NCBI RefSeq assembly: GCF_028462125.1
Contig: NZ_CP115468.1
Coordinates: 1,274,501-1,338,500, forward strand
Reading direction: 5' to 3'
Length of the DNA stretch: 64,000 bases
From: Leptospira sp. GIMC2001
Lineage (GTDB): Bacteria; Spirochaetota; Leptospiria; Leptospirales; Leptospiraceae
A model generated the notes under the pieces. It saw only the letters and a program-made list of their open reading frames with translations, searched no databases and was not told where the DNA came from. Position 1 is the first letter of the stretch. Every line of letters begins with the position of its first letter. Of the stretch, positions 39,083 through 48,880 are shown in pieces. Made by a program: the position numbers and the translations under genes.

Positions 39083-40333
39083 TTATATCTCCAAAAGCAT
39101 TCTTGCTGGATCTTCAATCATCTCTTTTAGTTTAACTAGAAATGTTACAGCACCTTTACCATCTACAATTCTATGATCATAAGATAGGGCAATATACATC
39201 ATTGGTCTAATTACGATCTCATCGTTTACAACAACTGGACGTTTAACAATATTATGCATTCCTAAAATTCCACTTTGAGGAGGGTTGATGATTGGCGTAG
39301 ACATAAGCGAGCCATACACTCCTCCATTAGAAATTGTGAATGTTCCACCTTCCATTTCTTCTAGAGAAATTTTGCCTTCTTTTACTTTGCCAGCAAGTCT
39401 TGCGATTTCTAACTCAATCTGAGCAAGTGAGAGAAGATCCGCATCACGAACGATCGGAACAACCAAACCTTTAGGCCCACCAACAGCAACACCAATGTCA
39501 TAGTAATTCTTATAGATTACATCTGTTCCTTTGATCTCTGCATTGATTTCTGGAACAAATTTCAAAGCTTGAATGCAAGCCTTTGTAAAAAAGCTCATAA
39601 AACCTAAACCTACATTGTGGGTTTCTTTGAACTTGTCCTTGTAAGTGGATCTTAAGTTCATTAGGTTGAACATATCAACTTCGTTGAATGTGGTCAGAAT
39701 GGCAGCTGTTGCCTGGGCTTGAACTAAACGATTGGCAATCGTTTGTCTAAGCTTGGACATAGGAACCACTTTCTCTCTCGGTTCAGATCCACGAGGTTTC
39801 GATGCAATTTGTTGAGTGATAACTGGATTGCTTGTTTGCGAAGCTGCAGGCTTTTTCTCAAGATACAAAACAACATCTTCTTTTGTGATCTGTCCGTTAC
39901 GTCCAGTTCCCTTAATGTCCGCTATGCGAAGATTGTTTTCTTGGATAAGCTTCATAGCCGCTGGAGGAATCGTATCATTTGCGTTAGCTGAATTGCTCGG
40001 CGAAGCTGAAGCTGCTTGAGAGCTTGCTTGTGCAGTGGCTTGGGAAGAAGTTTCTTGAGTTTTAGCTTCCTGCTTACCTGCAGTCTTTGCTCCTGAACCC
40101 GCTTCAATTTTACCGATGATTTCTGCGACTTTTACAACGTCACCAGCAACTTTGGCAATCTTGGAAAGTACACCCGCAGAAGGTGCGCGGACTTCCATGG
40201 TAACTTTGTCGGTTTCGAGTTCTGCGAGAACCTCGTCGATTTCGACTGAGTCTCCTTCGTTCTTGGTCCAGTTGATGATTGTTGCTTCTGTAATGGATTC
40301 TCCCATTTCTGGGACTTTAATATCTGATGCCAT
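39083..40333 (-). CDS. sucB: Dihydrolipoamide succinyltransferase (E2)
   Basis: A 416-residue E2 core protein of the 2-oxoglutarate dehydrogenase complex. The lipoyl domain has [15 protein letters not shown] with the lipoylated Lys. An Ala/Ser/Gln-rich hinge (about residues 82-125) leads to the E1/E3-binding domain ([19 protein letters not shown]). The catalytic domain ends with [20 protein letters not shown], containing the active-site His and Asp. '[20 protein letters not shown]' is typical of SucB rather than AceF. It is the first gene of the operon. Confidence 0.95.
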   Translation of the reverse strand: MASDIKVPEMGESITEATIINWTKNEGDSVEIDEVLAELETDKVTMEVRAPSAGVLSKIAKVAGDVVKVAEIIGKIEAGSGAKTAGKQEAKTQETSSQATAQASSQAASASPSNSANANDTIPPAAMKLIQENNLRIADIKGTGRNGQITKEDVVLYLEKKPAASQTSNPVITQQIASKPRGSEPREKVVPMSKLRQTIANRLVQAQATAAILTTFNEVDMFNLMNLRSTYKDKFKETHNVGLGFMSFFTKACIQALKFVPEINAEIKGTDVIYKNYYDIGVAVGGPKGLVVPIVRDADLLSLAQIELEIARLAGKVKEGKISLEEMEGGTFTISNGGVYGSLMSTPIINPPQSGILGMHNIVKRPVVVNDEIVIRPMMYIALSYDHRIVDGKGAVTFLVKLKEMIEDPARMLLEI

Positions 40334-40487
40334 TGAGATTCCTGTAAGGGGGATAAATTTTTAGATAAAATGCCTGAAATACCATGCAATCTATTTGAAA
40401 CATCCGTTCTCAAAGGGAAATTGTAAAGGAAAAAACAAAAAAACTAAAAATACTTGTTTATAACCAATATTGGGATATTGTTAACTC

Positions 40488-41015
40488 ATGATTTATGACT
40501 TTCTAGGAAAAACCCCATCCATCTCGACTTCCGCTTTTATAGCTCCCTCGGCCGAAGTGATCGGAGACGTGACAATCGGCGAGAATTCTTCCATTTGGTT
40601 TCAGTGCTTGATTCGGGGCGATGTAAATTATATCAAAATTGGAGACAATGTTAATATTCAAGATATGTCCCTCATTCACGTTGCTCGTGATGTCTATCCT
40701 GTAAATATTGGAAACAATGTTTCTCTTGGTCATCGAGTGACTCTCCACGGTTGTACGCTAAAAGATTTTTCTTTCGTTGGGATGTGTGCTACAGTTATGG
40801 ACGATGTTGAGATTGGTGAATATTCCTTTGTGGCGGCTGGGTCTCTTGTTACTCCGGGCAAGAAATTTCCCCCAGGTGTGATGATTATGGGAAGTCCTGC
40901 AAAAATCATTCGAGATATAAATGAGAAGGAAAGGGAGATAATTACTCGGACAGCGAATAACTATGTAAAATACAAAGACAATTACAAGCAGATGAAATTG
41001 GAAACAATTCGATGA
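40488..41015 (+). CDS. Gamma-class carbonic anhydrase-like hexapeptide protein
   Basis: A 175-residue left-handed beta-helix protein with hexapeptide repeats. The three zinc-binding histidines of the gamma-carbonic-anhydrase family are in place: His-64 (SLIHVAR), His-82 and His-87 (GHRVTLHG). [18 protein letters not shown] and [20 protein letters not shown] are typical. Relatives (YrdA, PaaY, CaiE, mitochondrial gamma-CA) bind metal, but many lack measurable carbonic anhydrase activity. It overlaps the glutamate dehydrogenase start by 4 nt (ATGA). Confidence 0.88.
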   Translation: MIYDFLGKTPSISTSAFIAPSAEVIGDVTIGENSSIWFQCLIRGDVNYIKIGDNVNIQDMSLIHVARDVYPVNIGNNVSLGHRVTLHGCTLKDFSFVGMCATVMDDVEIGEYSFVAAGSLVTPGKKFPPGVMIMGSPAKIIRDINEKEREIITRTANNYVKYKDNYKQMKLETIR

Positions 41016-44000
41016 CGGAAGGTAAAGAATTCTTTGATGATAACTTTACGAAGTCGCTTGGATCTCTATTTCGTGATTTCTATTCCCAGAACGAAATATC
41101 TTATTTACGAAACGAAATTTATAAAAAGTACGAATCTATCCAAGACTCAGAAATTGAAATAGATATCTATGAACCTGGATCAGATGATCCTCTGCTTCGT
41201 ATTCAGCACAAAGTAATTTTGATAACTTGCGGAAGTCTTCCTTTCTTTGCGTCCAGGATTCGGAAGGTATTTGAATTGTTGCAATTGGAAATTTCTAGAA
41301 GTCTTCATTTTCATCCAAACCCAGGAAAAGAATTATTCTACATTGAAGTTTTGGGATCGAAAATCCATGTTCTAAAAAATCTTACGGATGGAATTAAATC
41401 TTCTTATTCTCGGATCCAGAAGCTTACTCTGGAATTTCGGCAGTTTAACCAACCTTCTGCGGATTGGATGCAATGGGAACGAGGAGTTGGTGAGTTTCTC
41501 AAATGGTTATTGGATCGTGCTTATGTATGGGAAGCCGCAATCTACACAGTTGGTGAGAAAGAGCAGAAGTTCGGAGATGTCAATATTTCCGATGAACTTA
41601 TGCATTGGTTCTATTCACTTGAATCTTCGAAAGCTGAGATTGAGGCATTGGAATCAGAAGATAGATCTTTTTTGGGTGATGAGAGATACTATTATATTGC
41701 ACTCGTTGATAAAAATCGCAAAATGTTGTTATGCGGATCTTTGAATCAATTTGCCAAAGCATCAGCGCTTATGGACATTCCGTATTTCAATAAAAGATTT
41801 AGTAATTTTTTCGAAAAAGAGTCTATTGAAGCATTTTCCGGATTGGGAAGAACCAGTCGGATGATGTTCAATTATTTACCGACAGAAATTATCCTTTTGT
41901 TACCTGAAGAAATTTATATACAAATTCATTCCAGTATTCTTGAACAGAATCTGAGAAATAGATTGGGATCCACAGGAATTAAGATAAATGATGGATTGGG
42001 TCTTCTGATAAGTTTTATTCCAAAAGCGAATTGGACTGAGAATCTCTGGGAGACATCGGATGCAATTATTCATCGAGTGTTTGAAAATTCTACGGTTCAT
42101 CGTTATTTTATAGTTAGAAATAATTTTGTGGAATGTTTTCACCTTGTGCGAGCAAGAGATATTACGATTCAGAATCTTTTGACTGCATCTTCAACAGTTG
42201 AATTTTCTTTTCGCTCATGGATGGAACATCTCGAATCCAAATGGAACGATCACTTTCAAAATGAATATCCAGTAGGAAGTCTATCTTTCCATGATGATTA
42301 TAAGGCAACGCATAATGCGGATCAGGCGATATTGGATATTGGAATGGCGATCAAACTTGCCGGAAGTGATCTCAATGTAGAAATTACAGAACGATATGAT
42401 ACGACCATCATACATGCAGTTACACCGAAGATGAGATTTCTCCTGTCCGAATGGGTCAAAGTTCTAAGTGATCTTGGACTTGCGCCTATATCACAGAGAG
42501 TTTACCATTTTCAATTCAAAGAAATTACTTATGCAAAATCAGAATTTTTCTTCCATTTAATTGAAAACAAAAAAGGATTATATAAAAGACTTAAGCAAGT
42601 GCTTATGTTGTTACAGACTGGTCAGATTCGATCGGATAGTTTGTCATCCGTTATACTATGGTCTGAGTTGGATGAGAATGGATTGCTATTTCTAAAAGCT
42701 GTTCGCGACTATTGTCTTCAATCCAACGCAGTTTTTAATGCTGATGAATTCAATCAATATTTAGTAGCTCATCCTGATCTTGTAATTGCAGCTTGGGAAT
42801 ATTTTCGATCCAGTTTTTCCGAAGGTATTGTAAAGTCAAAAGAACAGATGATTGCAGAATCGGACACGGGCAAAACCATTCGAGAAGATGCGGTCTTGCA
42901 TGCTTTCTCGACTACAGTTCTTTCCATTATTCGAACAGATTTTTATGGAACCAGGCTTGATTCAAGAGTTGGAGTTGATCGTGATTTTATTTCTTTCAAA
43001 ATCGATAGCAGCATTCCGTCCGCCTTGCCTAAGCCTAGACCCTATCGAGAAATATTTGTTTATTCGGCTGACTATCAAGGAATTCATCTACGCGGCGGAA
43101 AAGTTGCACGAGGTGGAATCCGTTGGAGCGATAGACCGAGCGATTACCGAACGGAACTTTTGGGACTATTGAAAACGCAAATGGTCAAGAATTCCATTAT
43201 TATTCCTGTTGGATCAAAAGGCTCTTTTGTTCTAACACCTAACGGTCTGAATAAAAATTCTGTATCTATGCAATCTGCTTATTCTGGTTTTATCTCTGGG
43301 CTTCTTGGATTGACGGACAATCGACTTCTTGGAGAGATTTTTCCTTATTCAGAAACAATTCCTTCTACAGCAAAAGATTTGGACATAGATGATTCTTACC
43401 TTGTTGTTGCGGCGGACAAAGGAACAGCAGCTCTTTCAGATCTTGCGAATTCACTTTCAGAAAAAGCAAAATTTTGGTTAGGTGATGCGTTTGCATCAGG
43501 AGGATCAAAGGGATATTCTCACAAAGCCTATGGCATAACAGCAAAGGGTGCCTTGGTTACAGCTGATAGAAATTTTCGGATGATGGGAGTAGATTTTCGC
43601 CGTGAGTCCGTAACAGTTGTCGGCATCGGTGATATGGGTGGGGATGTTTTTGGGAATGGTCTACTGGAAAGTAAATACTTTAAATTGGTTGCCGCATTCA
43701 ACCATAAGCATATTTTTATTGATCCAAATCCGGATCCAGCGATCAGTTTTGAAGAACGAAAAAGATTGTTTTATGCTGAAAGTCCTTCACTTGCAGGTTG
43801 GGATAATTATGATCTAAAGTTAATTTCACAAGGTGGTGGAATCTGGAATCGAACGGAAAAATCAATAAGCCTATCCATTCAAGCGCAAGAAATTTTAGGA
43901 ATTAAGGAATCCAAATTGTCCGGTAATGAATTGATTCGGGCAATTCTATCGGCTCCCGTTGATATGCTGTACAACGGTGGGATTGGAACCTATGTAAAAT

Positions 44001-45019
44001 CATCACAAGAAGAACAAGTCAAAGTGGGAGACCCAGCCAACAATGATGTTCGCATTGATGCAAATGAACTAAGATGTAAATTAATATCTGAGGGAGGAAA
44101 TTTGGGACTTACCCAACAGGCTCGATTGGATTATGATCGTTTGGGTGGATATGTTTTTACCGATGCAATTGATAATTCAGCAGGTGTTGATTTATCGGAT
44201 CATGAAGTGAATCTTAAGATATTTATGAACGAGTTACTAAATCAGAATATTCTAAAAAGCATAGAAGAGCGCGATAATCTTCTTTTCTCCTTAGATAAAG
44301 AAGTTGTTGAGTCCGTACTTCTGGATAATGAATTGCAGAGCCTATCTATCAACGTGGATCGTTTAGAATCAGAAACTGAGAGTTGGTCTCAAATTATAGA
44401 AGCGAGCAACTATCTAGTGAATAAATCAATCATTGAGCCGGGGCTAAATCGAATTCCTGCAAATACGACAACTTGGGAAGAACTGTCTGAACTCTCTACA
44501 GGAATTCCTCGACCGAGCTTAGCTGTGATCATGGGTCATGCCAAAATGTATCTCTATCAAATTTGTCTTGGATCAAATGTATTTAATATAGATGACTTTG
44601 AAAATTTATATATTGGATATTTTCCAACTTCTCTTGTACAAAAATATAAAAAACAGCTTCTCAATCATCCTCTCCATTTGGAAATTTGCACAACTCGAGC
44701 GGTAAATTTTCTTGTGAATCTTATGGGTTCAAGCATTATCTGCCTCCTTCCAAAAGATGAATTGGAAATACCTAGATTCTTAAAATCTATGTTAGATGAT
44801 CTCGTAGCCAAAGACCTACCAAGAATTCTGGATCAGATTGCAAATATTCGTGATGCCAAGCTTGAAAAGAACCTTCTCGAACTAGTAAGCAGCGTAAGAA
44901 AATCGATTCATTGGAAATGGTCAAGAGTGCAGGCCAATTCGAGCGAAATGATTTCTAATTGGGAGAGTGTTATTCCTAAAGAAAGCTTAGAAAATTTAAC
45001 CGCGATACTAAGAGCATAA
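41012..45019 (+). CDS. gdhB: Large NAD-specific glutamate dehydrogenase
   Basis: A 1335-residue protein of the GDH180/Bac_GDH class that converts glutamate to 2-oxoglutarate and ammonia with NAD. The catalytic section is unmistakable: [80 protein letters not shown] and [19 protein letters not shown]. At 1335 residues it is shorter than the usual 1550-1650, mainly in the N-terminal regulatory part. It could link nitrogen to the TCA complex encoded next door. The 4-nt overlap with the gamma-CA gene implies coupled translation. Confidence 0.92.
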   Translation: MTEGKEFFDDNFTKSLGSLFRDFYSQNEISYLRNEIYKKYESIQDSEIEIDIYEPGSDDPLLRIQHKVILITCGSLPFFASRIRKVFELLQLEISRSLHFHPNPGKELFYIEVLGSKIHVLKNLTDGIKSSYSRIQKLTLEFRQFNQPSADWMQWERGVGEFLKWLLDRAYVWEAAIYTVGEKEQKFGDVNISDELMHWFYSLESSKAEIEALESEDRSFLGDERYYYIALVDKNRKMLLCGSLNQFAKASALMDIPYFNKRFSNFFEKESIEAFSGLGRTSRMMFNYLPTEIILLLPEEIYIQIHSSILEQNLRNRLGSTGIKINDGLGLLISFIPKANWTENLWETSDAIIHRVFENSTVHRYFIVRNNFVECFHLVRARDITIQNLLTASSTVEFSFRSWMEHLESKWNDHFQNEYPVGSLSFHDDYKATHNADQAILDIGMAIKLAGSDLNVEITERYDTTIIHAVTPKMRFLLSEWVKVLSDLGLAPISQRVYHFQFKEITYAKSEFFFHLIENKKGLYKRLKQVLMLLQTGQIRSDSLSSVILWSELDENGLLFLKAVRDYCLQSNAVFNADEFNQYLVAHPDLVIAAWEYFRSSFSEGIVKSKEQMIAESDTGKTIREDAVLHAFSTTVLSIIRTDFYGTRLDSRVGVDRDFISFKIDSSIPSALPKPRPYREIFVYSADYQGIHLRGGKVARGGIRWSDRPSDYRTELLGLLKTQMVKNSIIIPVGSKGSFVLTPNGLNKNSVSMQSAYSGFISGLLGLTDNRLLGEIFPYSETIPSTAKDLDIDDSYLVVAADKGTAALSDLANSLSEKAKFWLGDAFASGGSKGYSHKAYGITAKGALVTADRNFRMMGVDFRRESVTVVGIGDMGGDVFGNGLLESKYFKLVAAFNHKHIFIDPNPDPAISFEERKRLFYAESPSLAGWDNYDLKLISQGGGIWNRTEKSISLSIQAQEILGIKESKLSGNELIRAILSAPVDMLYNGGIGTYVKSSQEEQVKVGDPANNDVRIDANELRCKLISEGGNLGLTQQARLDYDRLGGYVFTDAIDNSAGVDLSDHEVNLKIFMNELLNQNILKSIEERDNLLFSLDKEVVESVLLDNELQSLSINVDRLESETESWSQIIEASNYLVNKSIIEPGLNRIPANTTTWEELSELSTGIPRPSLAVIMGHAKMYLYQICLGSNVFNIDDFENLYIGYFPTSLVQKYKKQLLNHPLHLEICTTRAVNFLVNLMGSSIICLLPKDELEIPRFLKSMLDDLVAKDLPRILDQIANIRDAKLEKNLLELVSSVRKSIHWKWSRVQANSSEMISNWESVIPKESLENLTAILRA

Positions 45020-45363
45020 GGAATATTAAAACCCTGTACTTCTCGAAAATCTAAAAGCTTGCCACCAAAAGGCTGGTAGAGAAAAACTTTATCTTTATTG
45101 GCAATTGACCAACGTTGGGATGTCACTAAAATAAGTAATGGGGTGCCTTCTTTGATTGCAAAATTAAAAAATCTTTGCGCAGGTTCAGGTAAATTTTCTA
45201 CCATTTTCGAATCATATAACAAGGGTTTTGTCGGTTGAAGTTTTGCCAATCTTATCAATTCTTTTCTATCTGATACGTAAACATAAAATCGAATAGATAA
45301 TAGTATGGAAATCATGATGACCGCAGGTATTAATATTAAATATCGTTTTTTCATTTTTAACAT
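44908..45363 (-). pseudogene. Truncated membrane protein remnant, DUF6544-like N-terminus
   Basis: The first 110 codons look genuine: KKRYLILIPAVIMISILLSI is a membrane anchor and ENLPEPAQRFFNFAIKEGTP resembles the 'LP.PVQRYF...L..G.P' start of DUF6544 proteins, which are about 250-300 residues long. From about residue 115 the reading frame is simply antisense to the 3' end of the glutamate dehydrogenase gene and loses family character. The gene has therefore probably been cut off by the neighbouring coding region, leaving a 151-codon frame. Family assignment is tentative. Confidence 0.5.
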
Positions 45364-45582
45364 TTTATCCTTTAGTTTTATGATGCATGTTTTTAAAAAT
45401 TTCTCGCGATTCCAAGCTTTCTAAATTCGTCCAAACAAATCATTCAAAAAAATCGATCTGCTTATTGATAAAGAGGAAAAATTGGATACGATTGTGTATG
45501 GCTTGCGATCTTATTCGTGTTTTTTTCTAAAAATGATCTTTTGAAAGCTTAAAAATCGATCATTGAGGAATATAAATAATGT

Positions 45583-45620
45583 TTGACAATATTTCATTAT
45601 ATAATTACTTTGTTATATAA
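45583..45620 (+). promoter_or_regulatory. Putative ArsR-type operator/promoter with two TTATATAA boxes
   Basis: TTGACA at 45583-45588 is followed by TTATATAA at 45597-45604 and again at 45613-45620, 16 bp apart. TATAAT occurs at 45600 but is too close to the -35. The second box ends four bases before the ArsR start codon, and no ribosome-binding site intervenes. This suggests autoregulation and a leaderless or very short leader. The rest of the 261-bp gap shows nothing. Confidence 0.5.
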
Positions 45621-45624
45621 CTGA

Positions 45625-45975
45625 ATGATTACAGAAAACCTTGATAGAACATTTGCAGCCCTTTCCGACTCGACTCGCCGGGCTATTTTGATGCGCCTGG
45701 CAAAAGGCGAATCCACTGTTTTGCAACTTGCAGAGCCATTCAATATGAGTCAGCCCGCAGTTTCGCGACACCTCAAAGTATTGGAAAAGGCTGGGCTTAT
45801 ATCTACAACAATCCGTGGCCAAGAAAGACCCCGTAGACTCGAAGCGGCACCACTCAAAGAAGTTATTGGCTGGATTGAAAAAAATCGCCAACTATGGGAA
45901 GAGCGTTACAATGTGCTCGATGGACTTCTCGAAGAATTACAAACTAAACAGAGTAAAAGGGATAAATTAAGATGA
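45625..45975 (+). CDS. ArsR-family winged-helix repressor
   Basis: A 116-residue regulator. FAALSDSTRRAILMRLAKGE is the classic ArsR N-terminus, and FNMSQPAVSRHLKVLEKAGL is the recognition helix. No metal-binding Cys pair of the ELCVCDL type is present, so it does not look like a metal sensor. The 4-nt overlap with the next gene matches the widespread ArsR-AHSA1 two-gene arrangement, in which the regulator controls the SRPBCC protein. Confidence 0.93.
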   Translation: MITENLDRTFAALSDSTRRAILMRLAKGESTVLQLAEPFNMSQPAVSRHLKVLEKAGLISTTIRGQERPRRLEAAPLKEVIGWIEKNRQLWEERYNVLDGLLEELQTKQSKRDKLR

Positions 45976-46490
45976 AATCAAAAAAGAATGAAGTGAAAAT
46001 TGTGAGTCATGGAGAAACTGAAGTAGTTTTTCAAAGGTTCTTTGAAGCGCCAAGAGAATTAGTTTTTGACTGTCACACCAAACCTGAATTGATGCGACGC
46101 TGGCTAATTGGTCCAGAGGGAATGGTTCTAGAAACTTGCGAACAGAATCTAACAGTCGGTGGCAAATACCTATATCTCTATTCGGACTCAGAGGGAAACA
46201 AATCTGGAGTCTACGGGACATTCCGAGAAGTGATTGTGCCTGAGAAAATCGCAAACACGGAGAATTATATTATGGATATGTCTTCTTTCGATCCAAACGC
46301 TCCTGAAGATCCTGACGCAACATTCGAGTCACGTACTTTTACAACCGAAAAAGATGGGACTCTTATGACTCACTTATGCAGATATGCATCAGCCGATATA
46401 TGCAAGATGATGGTTGAGACTGGAGCTGCGGATGGGATGGCGGAATGTTACTTGAAACTAGATACTCTACTTTCGGATATCCATAGTTAA
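45972..46490 (+). CDS. SRPBCC/AHSA1-domain protein
   Basis: A 172-residue START-like protein of the AHSA1 (Aha1 C-terminal-like) family. EVVFQRFFEAPRELVFDCHT with TKPELMRRWLIGPEG is the standard beginning, GGKYLYLYSDSEGNKSGVYG the central sheet, and a final helix (VETGAADGMAECYLKLDTLL) covers the ligand cavity. The ligand is unknown. It is translationally coupled to the ArsR gene. Its last 24 bases overlap the end of the convergent DUF1579-like gene. Confidence 0.9.
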   Translation: MKSKKNEVKIVSHGETEVVFQRFFEAPRELVFDCHTKPELMRRWLIGPEGMVLETCEQNLTVGGKYLYLYSDSEGNKSGVYGTFREVIVPEKIANTENYIMDMSSFDPNAPEDPDATFESRTFTTEKDGTLMTHLCRYASADICKMMVETGAADGMAECYLKLDTLLSDIHS

Positions 46491-46958
46491 ATCTAAATTC
46501 TGTTTATAAGTAGCTTCACCTGCCAGAGAAGTTTCTCCATTCGGCGAAATATTGTACATCCTAATTTGCATTTGAGATTCTTCTGGGTATGGAATTTCGA
46601 TTCGCCATCCCCAATCTGGACTATCCCTCACTTCGTAAGATCCGAGAAGACTAATATTGCCCTGATCACTGATTGTTCCATAGCAATTCATAATCTTTCC
46701 ACTCATGCCCCAAGAATCAACCCATGAAGCCGTTACTTCTGAGTTTAAGTTTTCATTTCCTAACAAAAGCAATCCATCTTGTTTTTGTGATTCATGAAAC
46801 CAATCGTATTTCATCAAAAGAAAATTTTGATTGGCAATTTTTTCAATTTTCATATTTGAAATAGAAATAAAATCTGGATCGGGTAGCCAACTCAGTATTA
46901 AACGATACTCTCCCGTCCAATTTCCGATAAATTTATTGTGTATATCTTTTATTTTCAT
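46467..46958 (-). CDS. DUF1579-like protein
   Basis: A 163-residue soluble beta-rich protein without a signal peptide. FIGNWTGEYRLILSW at the start, SEVTASWVDSWGMSGKIM in the middle, and a repeated GSYEV...GWRIEI pattern fit the lipocalin-like DUF1579 family. Function unknown. It converges on the AHSA1 gene, overlapping by 24 bp. Assignment by pattern only. Confidence 0.6.
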   Translation of the reverse strand: MKIKDIHNKFIGNWTGEYRLILSWLPDPDFISISNMKIEKIANQNFLLMKYDWFHESQKQDGLLLLGNENLNSEVTASWVDSWGMSGKIMNCYGTISDQGNISLLGSYEVRDSPDWGWRIEIPYPEESQMQIRMYNISPNGETSLAGEATYKQNLDLTMDIRK

Positions 46959-47213
46959 GATTTGCTTTGTCGTATCACGATTATCTTTTGATTTGATTAA
47001 ATATTGAAGAGAGTAGAATTATTAGTCTCTAAACTCTCTAGTTTAAAAATAGCCGAGATAAATCGCTTTAGTGAGGTTATAGAATTTAAAATGATTCTGA
47101 CCACTAGAGTTGACACGCTACTGATCGTTATTGCTACAAATCTAATAAACGTGGCAACCCATGGAGTTTATAGAGCTCCTAGAGGTAAGTATTACATTTC
47201 TCGTGAAGCCTCA

Positions 47214-47894
47214 TTATTGTTCAATGCAAAGGAGTGGTCGATTAACATTACAAACTCTCGATTCGTTATTGAAAAAATAAATACCCTTTGATCCTGAATC
47301 TCCTGTTATACCATACCCTCCATTTGACAAAATGGAATTGCTGGTCCATTCACTGCAAGTATTCCGCACTTCGGCCGTAGACGAACTTGAGCCTGCCGAC
47401 ATTAAACCTACCCAAAATTCGGTTCTCGTGTCAGTTAAATTTGCATTATTGGAAATAAAAAAATTATCTATAGACTCAGAGAATGCCCGATTCGAACCAG
47501 TGGCTCCAATAATCTCCCCGTCCAGGCGAACATAAACAGTATTGGCTGCAATAGGGTAATCTGTTAGAATATAAGTTGAACCGCTTCTTTCAACTGATCG
47601 TGTAGACCCATTAAATATGTATGCTTTGAAACTAGATGAACCACTTGGTTTTCTACTGTCACTATTACATTTTTCATCTGCTCCAGTTACTCCGCCTAAG
47701 TTTCCAGAATACTGTGTTGATGTTAGAAACATCTTTTTTTCCGGTAATGCAACTGTATTGCTTCCCCCTGATCCAGATAACAGTAGTAGAGCCGCAAGAG
47801 TGCTATCATCTCCTTTTTTTTCCTCTGCGCAAAAATTCAAAAAAAATATTGCAGAAATTGCTAATATTTTGAATAAGTTTATTCTTTTGATCAT
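47214..47894 (-). CDS. DUF1554-family lipoprotein
   Basis: A 226-residue predicted outer-surface lipoprotein. The signal ends IFFLNFCAEE. A Gly/Ser-rich linker leads to a C-type-lectin-like DUF1554 domain: KKMFLTSTQYSGNLGGVTGA, DEKCNSDS, TDYPIAANTVYVRLDGEIIG, WVGLMSAG, CSEWTS and RPLLCIEQ, with four cysteines placed for two disulfides. This domain is found mostly in Leptospira proteins, which supports the host assignment. It stands alone. The 255 bp upstream of its stop (46959-47213) hold nothing convincing. Confidence 0.82.
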   Translation of the reverse strand: MIKRINLFKILAISAIFFLNFCAEEKKGDDSTLAALLLLSGSGGSNTVALPEKKMFLTSTQYSGNLGGVTGADEKCNSDSRKPSGSSSFKAYIFNGSTRSVERSGSTYILTDYPIAANTVYVRLDGEIIGATGSNRAFSESIDNFFISNNANLTDTRTEFWVGLMSAGSSSSTAEVRNTCSEWTSNSILSNGGYGITGDSGSKGIYFFNNESRVCNVNRPLLCIEQ

Positions 47895-48372
47895 TTTTAT
47901 CTCCTTTTATTAACTAAAAAAAATGTATTTGATTAGATGTCTAGTTATTTGTTATGGAAATAAAATATGAATTAATAAAAATTGCATATTCATTTATTCT
48001 TTCTATTTAATATTGAATAATTAAAATAAAAAACTATTCAATAATAATTTGAATAGTTTTATCTAAATCTCATAATGATTTTAAATTTGTTTCTAATTTT
48101 TTGGACTCAAATGACATCATCCATCAAAAAAATATCAACTGGAAGTTAACATAAAAGTTTGACACACCATAATATCCTGACCAATTGGATTTAAAGCTTT
48201 TTATGTTAACTTTAGGAAAATTCATCATGGATTCCTAAAATAAGATCAGATTGAAAACTTAACTCAGTTAGAATTAAGTATTTATAATCATTGCAAAAAT
48301 TCGAGATTCCTATACGTCATAAAGAAGACAACAAAGTTTTAATTGAAGAATATTCATTCGGTTGCTCGCAAA
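47895..48372. other. Gene-free AT-rich gap of 478 bp
   Basis: No coding sequence is recognisable. The first 40 bases carry the ribosome-binding site (AAAGGAGAT) and promoter area of the DUF1554 gene on the minus strand. A perfect inverted repeat lies at 48030-48060, and the remainder is AT-rich with no further structure seen. Confidence 0.5.
48030..48060. repeat. 12-bp perfect inverted repeat
   Basis: AAAACTATTCAA at 48030-48041 and TTGAATAGTTTT at 48049-48060, with a 7-nt loop (TAATAAT). It is AT-rich and ends in T residues, so it could act as a weak terminator or an operator. It belongs to no gene. Confidence 0.5.
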
Positions 48373-48819
48373 TTATTTTTCCGAGTGAAGTCCCAATTTA
48401 TTACCTTCACTATCTATAAAAACTGCAAAAAAACCTTCTTGATCCGCATGAGGAGTTTTTGGTATTAAAATTTTTCCACCATTTTTAACAATTTTATCAA
48501 GCATGAATTGAAGATTATTTCCAGCATTCAGATATATTGTAACTCCGTTGGCAGACGGCTCATAGCCCTCAGCCTCGATTATAACACCGTTAACTTTTTG
48601 ATTTTCATATGGTAAAATACCCATTTTCACACCATCAAAATCTATTCTTTCGATTTTTATATCCATAATAGATTCATAAAAACTTGTTGCTCTGCTGATA
48701 TTTTTTGTGGGTATCTCAAAAATTCCTATATAACTGTTCATTTCTTTCTCCTTATCCGTGCATTGAAAAATACTGAAGGCAAGGGTAGCTGTAATTAAGC
48801 AAAATATTAATCTTTTCAT
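48373..48819 (-). CDS. VOC-family protein with lipoprotein-like signal
   Basis: A 148-residue protein starting at the Met at 48819: RLIFCLITATLAFSIFQC looks like a lipoprotein signal, followed by a charged linker. The mature part (SYIGIFEIPTKNISRATSFY to VFIDSEGNKLGLHSEK) is a VOC fold. An alternative start at 48741 has a perfect AAGGAG six bases upstream and would give a 122-residue cytoplasmic protein. The sequence alone cannot decide. It follows an AraC gene, as does the VOC gene at 25.4 kb. Confidence 0.72.
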   Translation of the reverse strand: MKRLIFCLITATLAFSIFQCTDKEKEMNSYIGIFEIPTKNISRATSFYESIMDIKIERIDFDGVKMGILPYENQKVNGVIIEAEGYEPSANGVTIYLNAGNNLQFMLDKIVKNGGKILIPKTPHADQEGFFAVFIDSEGNKLGLHSEK

Positions 48820-48880
48820 ACGATAGATCATAAACCAATTTGTTAGTAAGGAATTGTAAATCTGCGACAATCTTTCAAAT

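Noticed and set aside
45583..45605. Classical sigma-70 promoter from TTGACA and TATAAT
   Set aside because: The spacing is only 11 bp, too short for a functional -35/-10 pair; reported only as possible regulatory sequence.
47004..47291. 95-codon open frame on the plus strand before the DUF1554 gene
   Set aside because: No ribosome-binding site, no family resemblance, and its second half is antisense to the well-supported DUF1554 gene.
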